Below, piece by piece: positions 33,159 to 40,990 of a DNA stretch of 51,177 nt. How positions within the stretch are numbered: the stretch's first letter is position 1; the number at the start of each line of letters is the position of its first letter. The notes beneath the pieces are model-generated. The model was not told where the DNA came from and ran no database searches. It saw only the letters and a list, made by a program, of their open reading frames with translations. This DNA comes from an uncultured bacterium (lineage in GTDB: Bacteria; Verrucomicrobiota; Lentisphaeria; Oligosphaerales; Oligosphaeraceae), in NCBI GenBank assembly GCA_902776645.1, contig CACYQT010000016.1, positions 1 to 51,177 on the forward strand, in the 5' to 3' direction. Made by a program: the position numbers and the translations under genes.

Positions 33159-33495
33159 GCTGGACTTCGGTGAATTCGGTCTTCAGGTACTGGACCGTGG
33201 CTGGCTGACGGCCAACCAGATTGAAGCGGCGCGTATCGCGGCGACCCGCCACATGCAGCGTCGTGGACAGATATGGATTCGGGTGTTCCCCGACAAGCCC
33301 TACAGCAAGAAGCCGCTGGAAACCCGTATGGGTAAGGGCAAAGGCGCTCCGGAAGGCTGGGTGGCGGTCATCCGCCCCGGCAACATGATCATCGAGCTGA
33401 GCGGCTGCCCGGAAAGCGTCGCGAAGGAAGCGTTGGCGCTGGCCTCCAGCAAGCTTCCCTTCCGTTGCCGTTTCCTGAGCCGTGCCGTGAAATAA
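33079..33495 (+). CDS. rplP: 50S ribosomal protein L16
   Basis: Product is 138 residues of normal length ([17 protein letters not shown], then [36 protein letters not shown]). The start is set by GGGAGG at 33065-33070, 8 bases before the ATG. Its first 80 bases overlap the end of rpsC, an unusually long overlap for this gene pair. L16 organises the A-site region of the large subunit. Confidence 0.97.
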   Translation: MPMMPKRVEHRKVQRGSRAGIASSSNKLDFGEFGLQVLDRGWLTANQIEAARIAATRHMQRRGQIWIRVFPDKPYSKKPLETRMGKGKGAPEGWVAVIRPGNMIIELSGCPESVAKEALALASSKLPFRCRFLSRAVK

Positions 33496-33530
33496 GACGT
33501 ATCTAGGATACAAAGTACCAGGATAGTAAA

Positions 33531-33731
33531 ATGAAAGCAAAAGAAATACGCGAATTGACGTTGGAGGAAATTGATCGCGCTTTGCTGGACTGCCGCAAAG
33601 AGATCTTCAATCTCCGGCTTCAATTCCAGACGGGGCAGTTGGAGAATTCGGCCCGCATCCGCACGCTGCGGAAGGACGTCGCCCGCCTGGAAACGGAAAA
33701 GACCGCTCGCCGTTTGGCTGATGCGAAGTAA
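33531..33731 (+). CDS. rpmC: 50S ribosomal protein L29
   Basis: Product is 66 residues, two-helix protein ([46 protein letters not shown]). Normal position after rplP. It sits at the tunnel exit, where trigger factor and SRP dock. Confidence 0.96.
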   Translation: MKAKEIRELTLEEIDRALLDCRKEIFNLRLQFQTGQLENSARIRTLRKDVARLETEKTARRLADAK

Positions 33732-33745
33732 CAGAGGTGAGTAAC

Positions 33746-34060
33746 ATGTCGGAATCCACAGAAAACAAAGAAACGGTCGCCGCCGAAACGGCGGAGAAAC
33801 CCGTGCGGAATCTGCGCAAGGTCCTCACCGCGACGGTCGTGTCGGACAAGATGGACAAGACGCGCGTCGTTCTGGTCGAGCGCCGCGCCGCGCATCCGCT
33901 CTACAAGAAAGTGGTCAAGCACACGAGCAAGTGCTATGTCCATGACGAGAACAATGAATCGAAGATCGGCGATGTCGTTGAGATCATGGAGACGCGTCCG
34001 CTCAGCAAGCTGAAGCGCTGGCGTCTTGTGAGAATCATCAAGGCCGCCGTGATCGATTGA
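33746..34060 (+). CDS. rpsQ: 30S ribosomal protein S17 with acidic N-terminal extension
   Basis: Product is 104 residues from the ATG at 33746. The OB-fold core begins at about residue 23 ([19 protein letters not shown], then [37 protein letters not shown]). The first 22 residues are a Glu/Thr/Ala extension not found in most S17. An alternative GTG lies at 33737. AGAGG before the start serves as ribosome site. Confidence 0.96.
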   Translation: MSESTENKETVAAETAEKPVRNLRKVLTATVVSDKMDKTRVVLVERRAAHPLYKKVVKHTSKCYVHDENNESKIGDVVEIMETRPLSKLKRWRLVRIIKAAVID

Positions 34061-34073
34061 GGAGGATGAGCAG

Positions 34074-34439
34074 ATGATTCAAATGCAAACCACCATGGAC
34101 GTCGCGGACAACTCCGGCGCCCGCAAGATTATGGCCATCCGCACGCTGGGCCAGCGCAAGAAGTTCGCCGAGATCGGCGACGTCATCCGCGCCTCCGTCA
34201 AGGAAGCCCAGCCGCGCGGCGGCGTGAAGAAAGGCGAAGTCGTGCGCGCCGTCATCGTCCGCACGGCGTTCAACATCCGCCGTTCCGACGGCAGCTTCCT
34301 GCGGTTCGACCGCAACGCGGCCGTCATCATCGACGACCAGAACAACCCGAAAGGGACGCGCATTTTCGGCCCTGTGGCCCGCGAGCTGCGTGACAAGAAT
34401 TTCATGAAGATCGTTTCATTGGCACCGGAGGTGTTGTGA
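34074..34439 (+). CDS. rplN: 50S ribosomal protein L14
   Basis: Product is 121 residues, full length ([60 protein letters not shown]). Start preceded by GAGGA. It contacts 16S rRNA at a subunit bridge. Confidence 0.98.
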   Translation: MIQMQTTMDVADNSGARKIMAIRTLGQRKKFAEIGDVIRASVKEAQPRGGVKKGEVVRAVIVRTAFNIRRSDGSFLRFDRNAAVIIDDQNNPKGTRIFGPVARELRDKNFMKIVSLAPEVL

Positions 34440-34440
34440 T

Positions 34441-34716
34441 ATGGCACAGGCGAAGATCAAAAAAGACATGACGGTCCGCGTGATCGCCGGCGCCGACCGC
34501 GGCAAGGTCGGCAAGGTGCTGAAGGTTGACCGTGAGAAGGGCCGTGTCGCCGTCGAAGGCGTGGCCATTCGCAAGAAGACAATCCGTCGCAGCCAGACGC
34601 ATCCGAACGGCGGCATCGAGGAGTCCGAAGGCATGATCCACATCTCGAACGTGATGAACGAAGAGACGTGGCAGGCCAGGATCAAGGCGCGCGAAGCGCG
34701 GAAGCAGCAAGGCTGA
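34441..34716 (+). CDS. rplX: 50S ribosomal protein L24
   Basis: Product is 91 residues, somewhat short. KOW motif at the start ([19 protein letters not shown]), then [20 protein letters not shown]. Starts one base after the rplN stop, so the two are translationally coupled. An initiator of large-subunit assembly. Confidence 0.97.
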   Translation: MAQAKIKKDMTVRVIAGADRGKVGKVLKVDREKGRVAVEGVAIRKKTIRRSQTHPNGGIEESEGMIHISNVMNEETWQARIKAREARKQQG

Positions 34717-34737
34717 TAGCACGAGGTCAACGACATT

Positions 34738-35292
34738 ATGATTACGAGTGTACTTAGCGATTATTACAAGAATACCGTGGTGCCTCAGCTGAAGGAGAAA
34801 CGCGGTTACAAGAACCCGATGGAGATCCCGAAGCTGGTGAAGATCGTCATCAACACGGGTGTCGGCACGGACAAGGACCGCGAGGTCATGACGGCCGCGG
34901 TGGAGACGCTTGGCCTGATCACGGGCCAGAAGCCGGTGATCACGAAGTCCCGCGTCAACGTGTCCAACTTCAAATTGCGCAAGGGCATGGCGGTTGGCGC
35001 CAGCGTCACGCTGCGTCGTGGCGTGATGTACAACTTCCTGTACCGTCTGATCAACATCGTCCTGCCGCGCGTCCGCGACTTCCGCGGCATCAGCCCGAAG
35101 TCGTTCGACGGCGTCGGGAACTACAATTTCGGTTTGACGGACCAGTCGGTCTTCACCGAAATCGACCTTGACAAGATCAAGCATACGATCGGCATGAACA
35201 TCACCATCGTGACGACGGCCAAGACAGACGACGAAGCTCGCGATCTTCTGACTCTTCTGGGCATGCCGTTTGCAACGAGCAACAATAATTAA
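34738..35292 (+). CDS. rplE: 50S ribosomal protein L5
   Basis: Product is 184 residues, full length (YKNPMEIPKLVKIVINTGVG; GQKPVITKSRVNVSNFKLRK; LPRVRDFRGISPKSFDGVGN). Binds 5S rRNA. Twenty-one bases after rplX. Confidence 0.98.
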   Translation: MITSVLSDYYKNTVVPQLKEKRGYKNPMEIPKLVKIVINTGVGTDKDREVMTAAVETLGLITGQKPVITKSRVNVSNFKLRKGMAVGASVTLRRGVMYNFLYRLINIVLPRVRDFRGISPKSFDGVGNYNFGLTDQSVFTEIDLDKIKHTIGMNITIVTTAKTDDEARDLLTLLGMPFATSNNN

Positions 35293-35304
35293 GGGGGCCT
35301 ATCC

Positions 35305-35490
35305 GTGGCGAAGAAAAGTTTGATAGTGAAGTCCCAGCGGGCTCCGAAGTTCTCAAGCAGGGCCTATTTCCGCTGCGAGCGCTGCGGACGTCCGCGTGCC
35401 TACATCCGCAAGTTCCACCTGTGCCGTATCTGTTTCCGCGAGCTGGCCAACAATGGCCAGATTCCGGGTGTGACGAAGGCCAGCTGGTAA
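35305..35490 (+). CDS. rpsN: 30S ribosomal protein S14, zinc-binding short form
   Basis: Product is 61 residues from a GTG. Four cysteines in CERCGRP and CRICFREL give the zinc ribbon of the short (type Z) S14, rather than the 89-101-residue cysteine-free form. GGGGG precedes the GTG by 8 bases. Order L5-S14-S8 is standard. Confidence 0.97.
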   Translation: MAKKSLIVKSQRAPKFSSRAYFRCERCGRPRAYIRKFHLCRICFRELANNGQIPGVTKASW

Positions 35491-35513
35491 CCTAGAATCG
35501 GAGGAATGAAAAG

Positions 35514-35918
35514 ATGAGCATGAGTGATCCCATCAGCGATATGCTGACCCGCATCCGGAACGCTTCGAACGCGAAGCTGCCGCGTGCGACCATGCCGAGC
35601 TCGAAACTGAAGGCTTCATTGGCCGAGACGCTGAAAGACGCCGGCTACATTGAAGACTACAAAGTCGATGACATCGGCCATAACAAGAAAGAACTGACGG
35701 TTGTTTTGAAGTACAAAGGCAAGAACAACGTCCCTGTGATCGAAGGCCTCACCCGCGTGAGCAAGCCTTCCTGCCGCGTGTATGTCCCGAGCGACAAGAT
35801 TCCCCGTGTCCTTGGCGGACTGGGCATCGCCGTGTTGTCGACCTCTTCCGGGGTCATGACGGACAGGGCGGCGCGCAAGCAGAACGTGGGCGGAGAGCTT
35901 CTCTGCTACGTCTGGTAA
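35514..35918 (+). CDS. rpsH: 30S ribosomal protein S8
   Basis: Product is 134 residues ([20 protein letters not shown] at the start, [20 protein letters not shown] near the end). Two starts, 35514 and 35520, are possible; GGAGG is 10-16 bases upstream. S8 is a primary 16S binder and in E. coli represses the spc operon; no such site is clear here. Confidence 0.97.
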   Translation: MSMSDPISDMLTRIRNASNAKLPRATMPSSKLKASLAETLKDAGYIEDYKVDDIGHNKKELTVVLKYKGKNNVPVIEGLTRVSKPSCRVYVPSDKIPRVLGGLGIAVLSTSSGVMTDRAARKQNVGGELLCYVW

Positions 35919-35952
35919 TCGGAACCAATAATCATTGTAAGGAAAGTCTGAC

Positions 35953-36492
35953 ATGTCACGCATGGGCAATAAACCTATAACGGCGGGTTCAGCCGTTAAG
36001 CTGGAGGTCTCTGGCCAGACCGTGAAAGTGACGGGCCCGAAGGGCACGTTGAGCTACACGATGCCGGCCGGGATCACCCTTGAACAGGACGGGAACACGA
36101 TTCATGTGAAGCGTGCGAACGACGAACGCCAGATGAAGATGTACCATGGTCTGGTTCGCAGCCTTGTGAACTCGATGGTCGTCGGCGTCACGGAAGGCTT
36201 CAAGATCGACATGGAGCTGTTCGGCGTCGGTTACCGCGGCCAGATCGCGGGCCAGAAGCTGACGTTGAATCTTGGTTATTCCAATCCTGTCGTGTACGAG
36301 ATTCCGGAAGGCGTCAAATGCACGATGGCCGACCAGACGCACATCACGCTGGAAGGCATCGACAAGCAGAAGGTCGGCCAGGTGGCCGCCAACATCCGCA
36401 AGTTCCGCGTTCCGGACGCCTACCATGGCAAGGGCGTGCGCTTCGCCGGCGAGCAGATCGTGCTGAAGGAAGGCAAGAAGGTCGGCAGCTGA
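35953..36492 (+). CDS. rplF: 50S ribosomal protein L6
   Basis: Product is 179 residues, full length (MSRMGNKPITAGSAVKLEVS; VTEGFKIDMELFGVGYRGQI; KQKVGQVAANIRKFRVPDAY, GKGVRFAGE). Followed by an 103-base spacer with a strong hairpin, which is atypical for this junction. Confidence 0.98.
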   Translation: MSRMGNKPITAGSAVKLEVSGQTVKVTGPKGTLSYTMPAGITLEQDGNTIHVKRANDERQMKMYHGLVRSLVNSMVVGVTEGFKIDMELFGVGYRGQIAGQKLTLNLGYSNPVVYEIPEGVKCTMADQTHITLEGIDKQKVGQVAANIRKFRVPDAYHGKGVRFAGEQIVLKEGKKVGS

Positions 36493-36543
36493 TGGTTGCC
36501 GCCGCCTAGTCTGGAAGTGATTCCGAAGGAAAAAAGAATAATA

Positions 36544-36569
36544 AGAAACTGGAATGCAGTCCAGTTTCT
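36544..36569 (+). promoter_or_regulatory. Strong hairpin between rplF and rplR
   Basis: AGAAACTGGA (36544-36553) pairs perfectly with TCCAGTTTCT (36560-36569) around loop ATGCAG. No T-run follows, and the rplR ribosome region begins 10 bases later. Likely an mRNA processing or regulatory hairpin within the operon rather than a terminator. Confidence 0.6.
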
Positions 36570-36595
36570 GTCAATGATTGGAGCTTGAGAAAGCA

Positions 36596-36958
36596 ATGGG
36601 CAAACTGACCAAGAAACAGGCGAAAGATCGCCGTCATCGCCGTTTGCGCGTGAAGGTCTCCGGCACGGCCGAAGTGCCGCGTCTGAGCGTGTGCCGTACT
36701 GGCATTCACATCTACGCGCAGCTGATCGACGATGAGAAGGGCGTTACGTTGGCGAGTGCGTCAACGACGGAGAAAGTGATGCGTGAGCAGAAGCTCACCG
36801 CGAACATCAAGAGCGCGCAGGTCATCGGCAAGACGATCGCCGAGCGCGGGCTTGAGCGTCAGATGAAGAAAGTGGTGTTTGACCGCGGTGGTTTCAAATA
36901 CCATGGTGTCGTGAAGGCCTTGGCGGACGCCGCCCGCGAAGCCGGATTGGAATTTTAA
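36596..36958 (+). CDS. rplR: 50S ribosomal protein L18
   Basis: Product is 120 residues from the ATG at 36596 ([60 protein letters not shown]). The earlier TTG at 36578 is ignored. Binds 5S rRNA with L5. Confidence 0.97.
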   Translation: MGKLTKKQAKDRRHRRLRVKVSGTAEVPRLSVCRTGIHIYAQLIDDEKGVTLASASTTEKVMREQKLTANIKSAQVIGKTIAERGLERQMKKVVFDRGGFKYHGVVKALADAAREAGLEF

Positions 36959-36970
36959 CAGCGTGCGGAG

Positions 36971-37025
36971 TCCCGGCCTGGGGCGAGCGAGCGCCGCGAG
37001 GCGCGTTTAGTAAGCATGGCCGGGA
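36971..37025 (+). promoter_or_regulatory. Structured RNA between rplR and rpsE
   Basis: An outer 8-bp stem TCCCGGCC (36971-36978) / GGCCGGGA (37018-37025) encloses an inner stem GCGCC (36991-36995) / GGCGC (37000-37004) closed by a GCGA tetraloop of the GNRA kind. It lies 33 bases before the GTG start of rpsE. The nested helices and stable tetraloop suggest a selected structure, perhaps a ribosomal-protein binding site. No named family recognised. Confidence 0.55.
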
Positions 37026-37057
37026 AATTGACACACAGGAATCAGGAGATATTACCC

Positions 37058-37603
37058 GTGGCAGATCAATTGAACAAGCCTGAAAACGAAGAAGCGCCTG
37101 TCAACACCCGCGATTTCGTGGGTGCGGTCGCGCAGGATCAGGAATACGAAGAGCGAGTCGTCGCCGTCAACCGTACCAGCAAGGTTGTGAAAGGCGGTAA
37201 GAACTTCTCGTTCAGCGCCCTGGTTGTTGTCGGCGACAAGAAAGGCAAAGTAGGGATGGGGTTCGGCAAGGCTGGCGAAGTTGCCGACGCGATCCGCAAA
37301 GGCGGTGAGCAGGCCCGCAAGAACATTGTGACCGTTCCGATGTTCGGCACGTCGGTCACGCATTTCGTGGCGGCGGATTTCCGCGGCGCGAGCGTGATTG
37401 TTCGTCCGGCGTCAGCCGGTACCGGCGTGATCGCCGGCGGCGGCATGCGTCATGTACTGGAGCTTGGCGGCGTGAAGGACGTCCTCGCGAAGTCCCTCGG
37501 TTCCAAGAATGCGGTGAATGTCGTGAAAGCGACGTTCGCGGCTATCGCGAAGTTGCGCACGCGCAGCGAGATGCTTGCGAAGCGCGACCGTAACACTCTG
37601 TAA
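37058..37603 (+). CDS. rpsE: 30S ribosomal protein S5
   Basis: Product is 181 residues from the GTG at 37058; CAGGAGA lies 10 bases before. An ATG at 37016 in frame falls within the spacer structure and is not preferred. Marks: EERVVAVNRTSKVVKGGKNF, GKVGMGFGKAGEVADAIRKG, PASAGTGVIAGGGMRHVLEL. S5 is at the mRNA entrance and affects decoding accuracy. Confidence 0.97.
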   Translation: MADQLNKPENEEAPVNTRDFVGAVAQDQEYEERVVAVNRTSKVVKGGKNFSFSALVVVGDKKGKVGMGFGKAGEVADAIRKGGEQARKNIVTVPMFGTSVTHFVAADFRGASVIVRPASAGTGVIAGGGMRHVLELGGVKDVLAKSLGSKNAVNVVKATFAAIAKLRTRSEMLAKRDRNTL

Positions 37604-37633
37604 TGGCAACAAAAGGAATTGAGGATACAAGCG

Positions 37634-38149
37634 ATGAAACTTCACGATCTTCACAACACCGTTCCGCGTCAGGCGCGCAAGCGCGTCGGCCGTGGTGACG
37701 GTTCCGGTCACGGCCGCACGGCCGGCCGTGGTGACAAGGGCGCGGGTGCGCGTACCGGTCACACCAATCGTCCGTATTTTGAAGGTGGCCAGATTCCGTT
37801 GATCCGCCGTCTGCCGAAGCGCGGTTTCAAGAACCCGAACCACATCGAGTACGAAGTCATCAACCTGGCCGAACTGGAAGAGCTGTTCGAGGCCGGTGCC
37901 GTCGTCGACGCCAAGGTCCTGCAGGAACGCGGCGTGATGAAGAAAGGCGACCGCCCGCTGAAGATTCTGGCCGACGGCGATCTGACGAAGGCCCTGAAGG
38001 TCACGGCCGACAAGTTCAGCGCCGCCGCGAAGCAGAAGATCGAGGCGGTTGGCGGCAGCTGCACGGTTATCGAGCATCCTGTCTACAACGAAATGGAGCG
38101 TCGCGCTGCCCGTAAGGCGGCCGCCGCGGCTGAGGCCAAGAAGGGCTGA
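37634..38149 (+). CDS. rplO: 50S ribosomal protein L15
   Basis: Product is 171 residues from the ATG at 37634 (MKLHDLHNTVPRQARKRVGR, GGQIPLIRRLPKRGFKNPN). The C-terminus has an Ala/Lys/Glu-rich tail. It follows rpsE directly; rpmD (L30), which normally lies between, is absent as in several phyla. Confidence 0.97.
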   Translation: MKLHDLHNTVPRQARKRVGRGDGSGHGRTAGRGDKGAGARTGHTNRPYFEGGQIPLIRRLPKRGFKNPNHIEYEVINLAELEELFEAGAVVDAKVLQERGVMKKGDRPLKILADGDLTKALKVTADKFSAAAKQKIEAVGGSCTVIEHPVYNEMERRAARKAAAAAEAKKG

Positions 38150-38186
38150 GCGGAAACGCGCAGTCCTGTCAACGAGTCAAGACGCT

Positions 38187-38234
38187 GAAGGCGGGAACAG
38201 GGCGCGGCATGGCCGTCTCCTGCTTTCCGCCTTC
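38187..38234 (+). promoter_or_regulatory. Structured RNA between rplO and secY
   Basis: GAAGGCGG (38187-38194) pairs with CCGCCTTC (38227-38234); inside, CAGG (38198-38201) can pair with CCTG (38219-38222) and a small CGGC/GCCG helix forms the tip. This fills most of the 111-base spacer before secY. No T-run follows, so it is more likely a regulatory or processing element than a terminator. Confidence 0.5.
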
Positions 38235-38260
38235 GGGCACAAACGGACAAGGAATCAAAA

Positions 38261-39628
38261 ATGATTTCAGCATATAAGAATTGCCTGAGGATTCCGGAAC
38301 TGAAGAAGCGTTTGCTTTTCACGTTCGGAATCATAGCCTTGTGCCGTCTGGCGAGCATGATCCCATGCCCGGGAGTGAATCCCGCCGGTTTGAAGGCCGT
38401 CTTCAGCGCCAACAAGGGCGAAGGCGGCGTCATGGACCTGCTGGATTTGTTCAGCGGCGGCGCGCTTGAGCAGTTCGCCGTCGGGGCCCTGGGCATCATG
38501 CCGTACATTTCGGCATCCATCATTCTGCAGCTGATGACGCCTGTCCTCCCGCCGTTGGAGCGCATGATGCGCGAAGGCGAGAGCGGCCACCAGAAATACA
38601 ACCAGATCATGCGCTATGTGACGCTGGCGATCTGCATCATCCAGGGCGTGATGTTCGCGTCCGCCATGAGCAATCCGCGCCGCATCGGCCTGTCGGCCGG
38701 CGACATCCCCGTCGTCATCAACCCCGGTTTCTGGTTTGTGATTTCGACGGTCATCACGCTGACGGCCGGCGCCATGCTGGTGATGTGGCTCGGCGAAATG
38801 ATCACGGAACACGGCATCGGCAACGGCGCCTCCCTGATCATCACGGTCAACATCATCGCACGTCTGCCTCTGGCCCTGGACAGCTTGTACAAGCAGGTCT
38901 TCGGCGGAGCGGCGACTGGCGACAACCAGCTGACGGTCATCCATCTTCTGATCCTGTTGGTCATGTTCTTCCTGGTCTGCGCGGCGACGGTCGCGTTGAC
39001 GCAGGCGTTGCGCCGCGTTCCGATCCGCTATGCGGCTCGCCGCATTTCGAGCATCGGCGGCACGACGGCCGCCCAGACGAGCTACCTGCCGCTGCGTGTG
39101 AACTACTCCGGCGTCATGCCGATCATCTTCGCGGGCGCGATCCTGTCGTTCCCGATGATGCTGATGCGCTATCTGCCGGCGAACTGGACGATCGTCAAAT
39201 GGATCGCCCCGATGATCGCCTACGGCAGCGTCGGCTACATCATCCTCTATGGTCTGATGATTCTGCTGTTCTCCTTCTTCTGGGTTGCGAACCAGTTCAA
39301 TCCCATCAAGATTTCGGACGACCTGCAGAAGAACGGCGGCTACATCCCGGGCATCCGCCCCGGCAACGACACGGCCGCCTTCCTCGACCACGCCATGACG
39401 CGCATCACGCTGGCCGGCGCCGTCTTCCTGACGGTTCTGGCGGTCCTGCCGATGCTTCTCAGCCGCGGCATGGGCATCCAGCCGCTGATTGCGCAGTTCT
39501 TCGGCGGCACGAGCCTGCTGATCATCGTCGGCGTCTCGCTTGACACGATGCGTCAGATTGAAGGCTACCTCCTCTCCCGTCACTATGACGGATTCATGGA
39601 GAAAGGCCATCTCCGCAGCCGCCGCTAA
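38261..39628 (+). CDS. secY: Preprotein translocase subunit SecY
   Basis: Product is 455 residues with ten hydrophobic segments. Marks: ELKKRLLFTFGIIALCRLAS, FSGGALEQFAVGALGIMPYISASI (plug region), LGEMITEHGIGNGASLIITVN, RRVPIRYAARR, YLPLRVNYSGVMPIIFAGAI and NGGYIPGIRPG near the end. It forms the channel with SecE and SecG. Last gene of the ribosomal cluster here and followed by a terminator; adk, map, infA, rpsM and so on do not follow. Confidence 0.97.
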   Translation: MISAYKNCLRIPELKKRLLFTFGIIALCRLASMIPCPGVNPAGLKAVFSANKGEGGVMDLLDLFSGGALEQFAVGALGIMPYISASIILQLMTPVLPPLERMMREGESGHQKYNQIMRYVTLAICIIQGVMFASAMSNPRRIGLSAGDIPVVINPGFWFVISTVITLTAGAMLVMWLGEMITEHGIGNGASLIITVNIIARLPLALDSLYKQVFGGAATGDNQLTVIHLLILLVMFFLVCAATVALTQALRRVPIRYAARRISSIGGTTAAQTSYLPLRVNYSGVMPIIFAGAILSFPMMLMRYLPANWTIVKWIAPMIAYGSVGYIILYGLMILLFSFFWVANQFNPIKISDDLQKNGGYIPGIRPGNDTAAFLDHAMTRITLAGAVFLTVLAVLPMLLSRGMGIQPLIAQFFGGTSLLIIVGVSLDTMRQIEGYLLSRHYDGFMEKGHLRSRR

Positions 39629-39645
39629 GGCAGCTTGATGATTTG

Positions 39646-39686
39646 GAGCCGTGAAGCGGGCAATCCGTTCCACGGCTCTTTTTTTA
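39646..39686 (+). terminator. Terminator of the ribosomal/secY operon
   Basis: GAGCCGTG (39646-39653) pairs with CACGGCTC (39671-39678), followed by TTTTTTT (39679-39685). Confidence 0.9.
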
Positions 39687-39727
39687 TCTGGAAGTTCTGG
39701 ACGCTTTGGAAGCAAAAGAACCATATC

Positions 39728-40711
39728 ATGGAAACCATCACAAAATACGTCTTGGCCCCGCTGGCGGGCTACACGGATCTGCCGTTCCGCCGCATGTGCT
39801 GGAAACAGGGCATGGACCAGGCCTACACGGCGTTGATCGACGCGGGGGCGCTCATCTTCGGCAATCCGGAGAATTCGCATATCCTGGCCCGCGGCGACGA
39901 CGAACCATGGGTCGGCGTGCAGCTGATGGGCAGCCGTCTGGATTTGCTGGAGAAAGCCGCGCCAATGTTGGACGCGATGGACTACGACTGCGTCGATTTC
40001 AACATGGGCTGCCCTGTGCGGAAGGTCGTGCAGCGCAATGCGGGGGCGGCGCTGCTGAAGACGCCGGAGCATGCGTTGGAATGCGTCCGTCTATTGCGGA
40101 AATTGATCCACAAGCCGTTCAGCGTCAAAATCCGCATATTGGACGACCATGATCCGGAACCGACCGTACGCTTCTGCGAACAGCTGGAAGACTGCGGCGT
40201 CGAAGCGATCGCGATCCATGGACGGCTTGCCTGCCGCGTCTATTCGGGGCCTGTCGCGATGGACGTCATCAAGGCGGTGCGGGAGGCATTGCATATTCCC
40301 GTGACGGCGAACGGCGGCATCTTCGGTGTCCGCAGCGCGAAGGCGTTGCAGGAGGGGACGGGCTGCAGCCGTCTCATGGTGGCCCGCGGCGCCATCGGCA
40401 ATCCATGGATTTTCAAATCGCTGTCCGACGGCGTGGAATACATTCCGACGCATGCCGAAATCTGCGACGCTATCCGCGACCATCTTGCCGGCATGGTGGA
40501 TTTGTACGGCGAACAGCAGGCGATGGTGGACGGACGGAAGATCGTATTGGCCTACATGCGCGGCCGCGGCTACCATCGGGCGTTGAAGAATCCGATCTGC
40601 AAGATGACGAGTTGGCATGATTTTGAGCGGATTCTAGCGTCCATCTCCGCCGACCGCGACGCGGATGAACGGCTTGGCATCTCCGCCGAGGCGACATTGC
40701 AGGATGTATAG
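39728..40711 (+). CDS. dus: tRNA-dihydrouridine synthase
   Basis: Product is 327 residues from the ATG at 39728; earlier in-frame starts lie inside the terminator. The FMN-binding TIM-barrel of the Dus family is clear: LAPLAGYTDLPFRRMC at the start, VDFNMGCPVRKVVQRNAGAALL with the catalytic cysteine, VKIRILDDHDPEPTVRFCEQ, AIAIHGRLACRVYSG, VTANGGIFGVRSA and MVARGAIGNPWIF. It reduces uridines in the tRNA D-loop. The subtype (DusB or other) cannot be settled. The spacer to the SRP RNA is a purine-rich AGGGAC-type repeat. Confidence 0.93.
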   Translation: METITKYVLAPLAGYTDLPFRRMCWKQGMDQAYTALIDAGALIFGNPENSHILARGDDEPWVGVQLMGSRLDLLEKAAPMLDAMDYDCVDFNMGCPVRKVVQRNAGAALLKTPEHALECVRLLRKLIHKPFSVKIRILDDHDPEPTVRFCEQLEDCGVEAIAIHGRLACRVYSGPVAMDVIKAVREALHIPVTANGGIFGVRSAKALQEGTGCSRLMVARGAIGNPWIFKSLSDGVEYIPTHAEICDAIRDHLAGMVDLYGEQQAMVDGRKIVLAYMRGRGYHRALKNPICKMTSWHDFERILASISADRDADERLGISAEATLQDV

Positions 40712-40768
40712 GAAAGGGACAAAAGGGCCGAAAGAGACAGAAGGGACGGAAGATTTTTTCAAAGTTTT

Positions 40769-40796
40769 TTGCATTTGCTTTGGTAAGTGGTATATT
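40769..40796 (+). promoter_or_regulatory. Promoter of the SRP RNA gene
   Basis: TTGCAT (40769-40774), a 16-base spacer and TATATT (40791-40796) place a transcription start at about 40804-40805, which is exactly the first base of the SRP RNA helix. Confidence 0.7.
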
Positions 40797-40804
40797 CTGT
40801 CTTT

Positions 40805-40924
40805 GCCGTGTTGCCTGTTTTGGAACCTGTGCGGCAGGAACGCTGTGAACCGGGTCAGGTTGGGAACAAAGCAGCCCTAAGCAGCCTACTTGGGCGCCAG
40901 GACCTCTGATTCAGGCGGCACGGC
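40805..40924 (+). ncRNA. ffs: Signal recognition particle RNA (4.5S-like)
   Basis: About 120 nt. The ends GCCGTG (40805-40810) and CACGGC (40919-40924) pair. The conserved SRP domain IV is seen: GGTCAGG, then TTG-GGAA-CAA with a GGAA tetraloop at 40863-40866, then AGCAGCC. The loop-closing pairs differ from the E. coli sequence but are kept complementary. A T-rich stretch follows at 40925-40935. Location directly before dnaX is a known arrangement. It binds Ffh and directs membrane proteins to SecY. Confidence 0.93.
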
Positions 40925-40990
40925 ATTTTTATTTTTATCATCCCGTGAAATCAAATGGGACGGAGGAGCTCAACCCAAGGGGAAGTTGTC

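Noticed and set aside
36544..36569. rplF-rplR hairpin as terminator
   Set aside because: No T-run follows and the operon continues without a visible new promoter.
38267..40072. 601-codon minus-strand open frame opposite secY and dus
   Set aside because: Shadow of secY; composition of Asp/Arg/Gln/His repeats is typical of antisense frames in GC-rich DNA.
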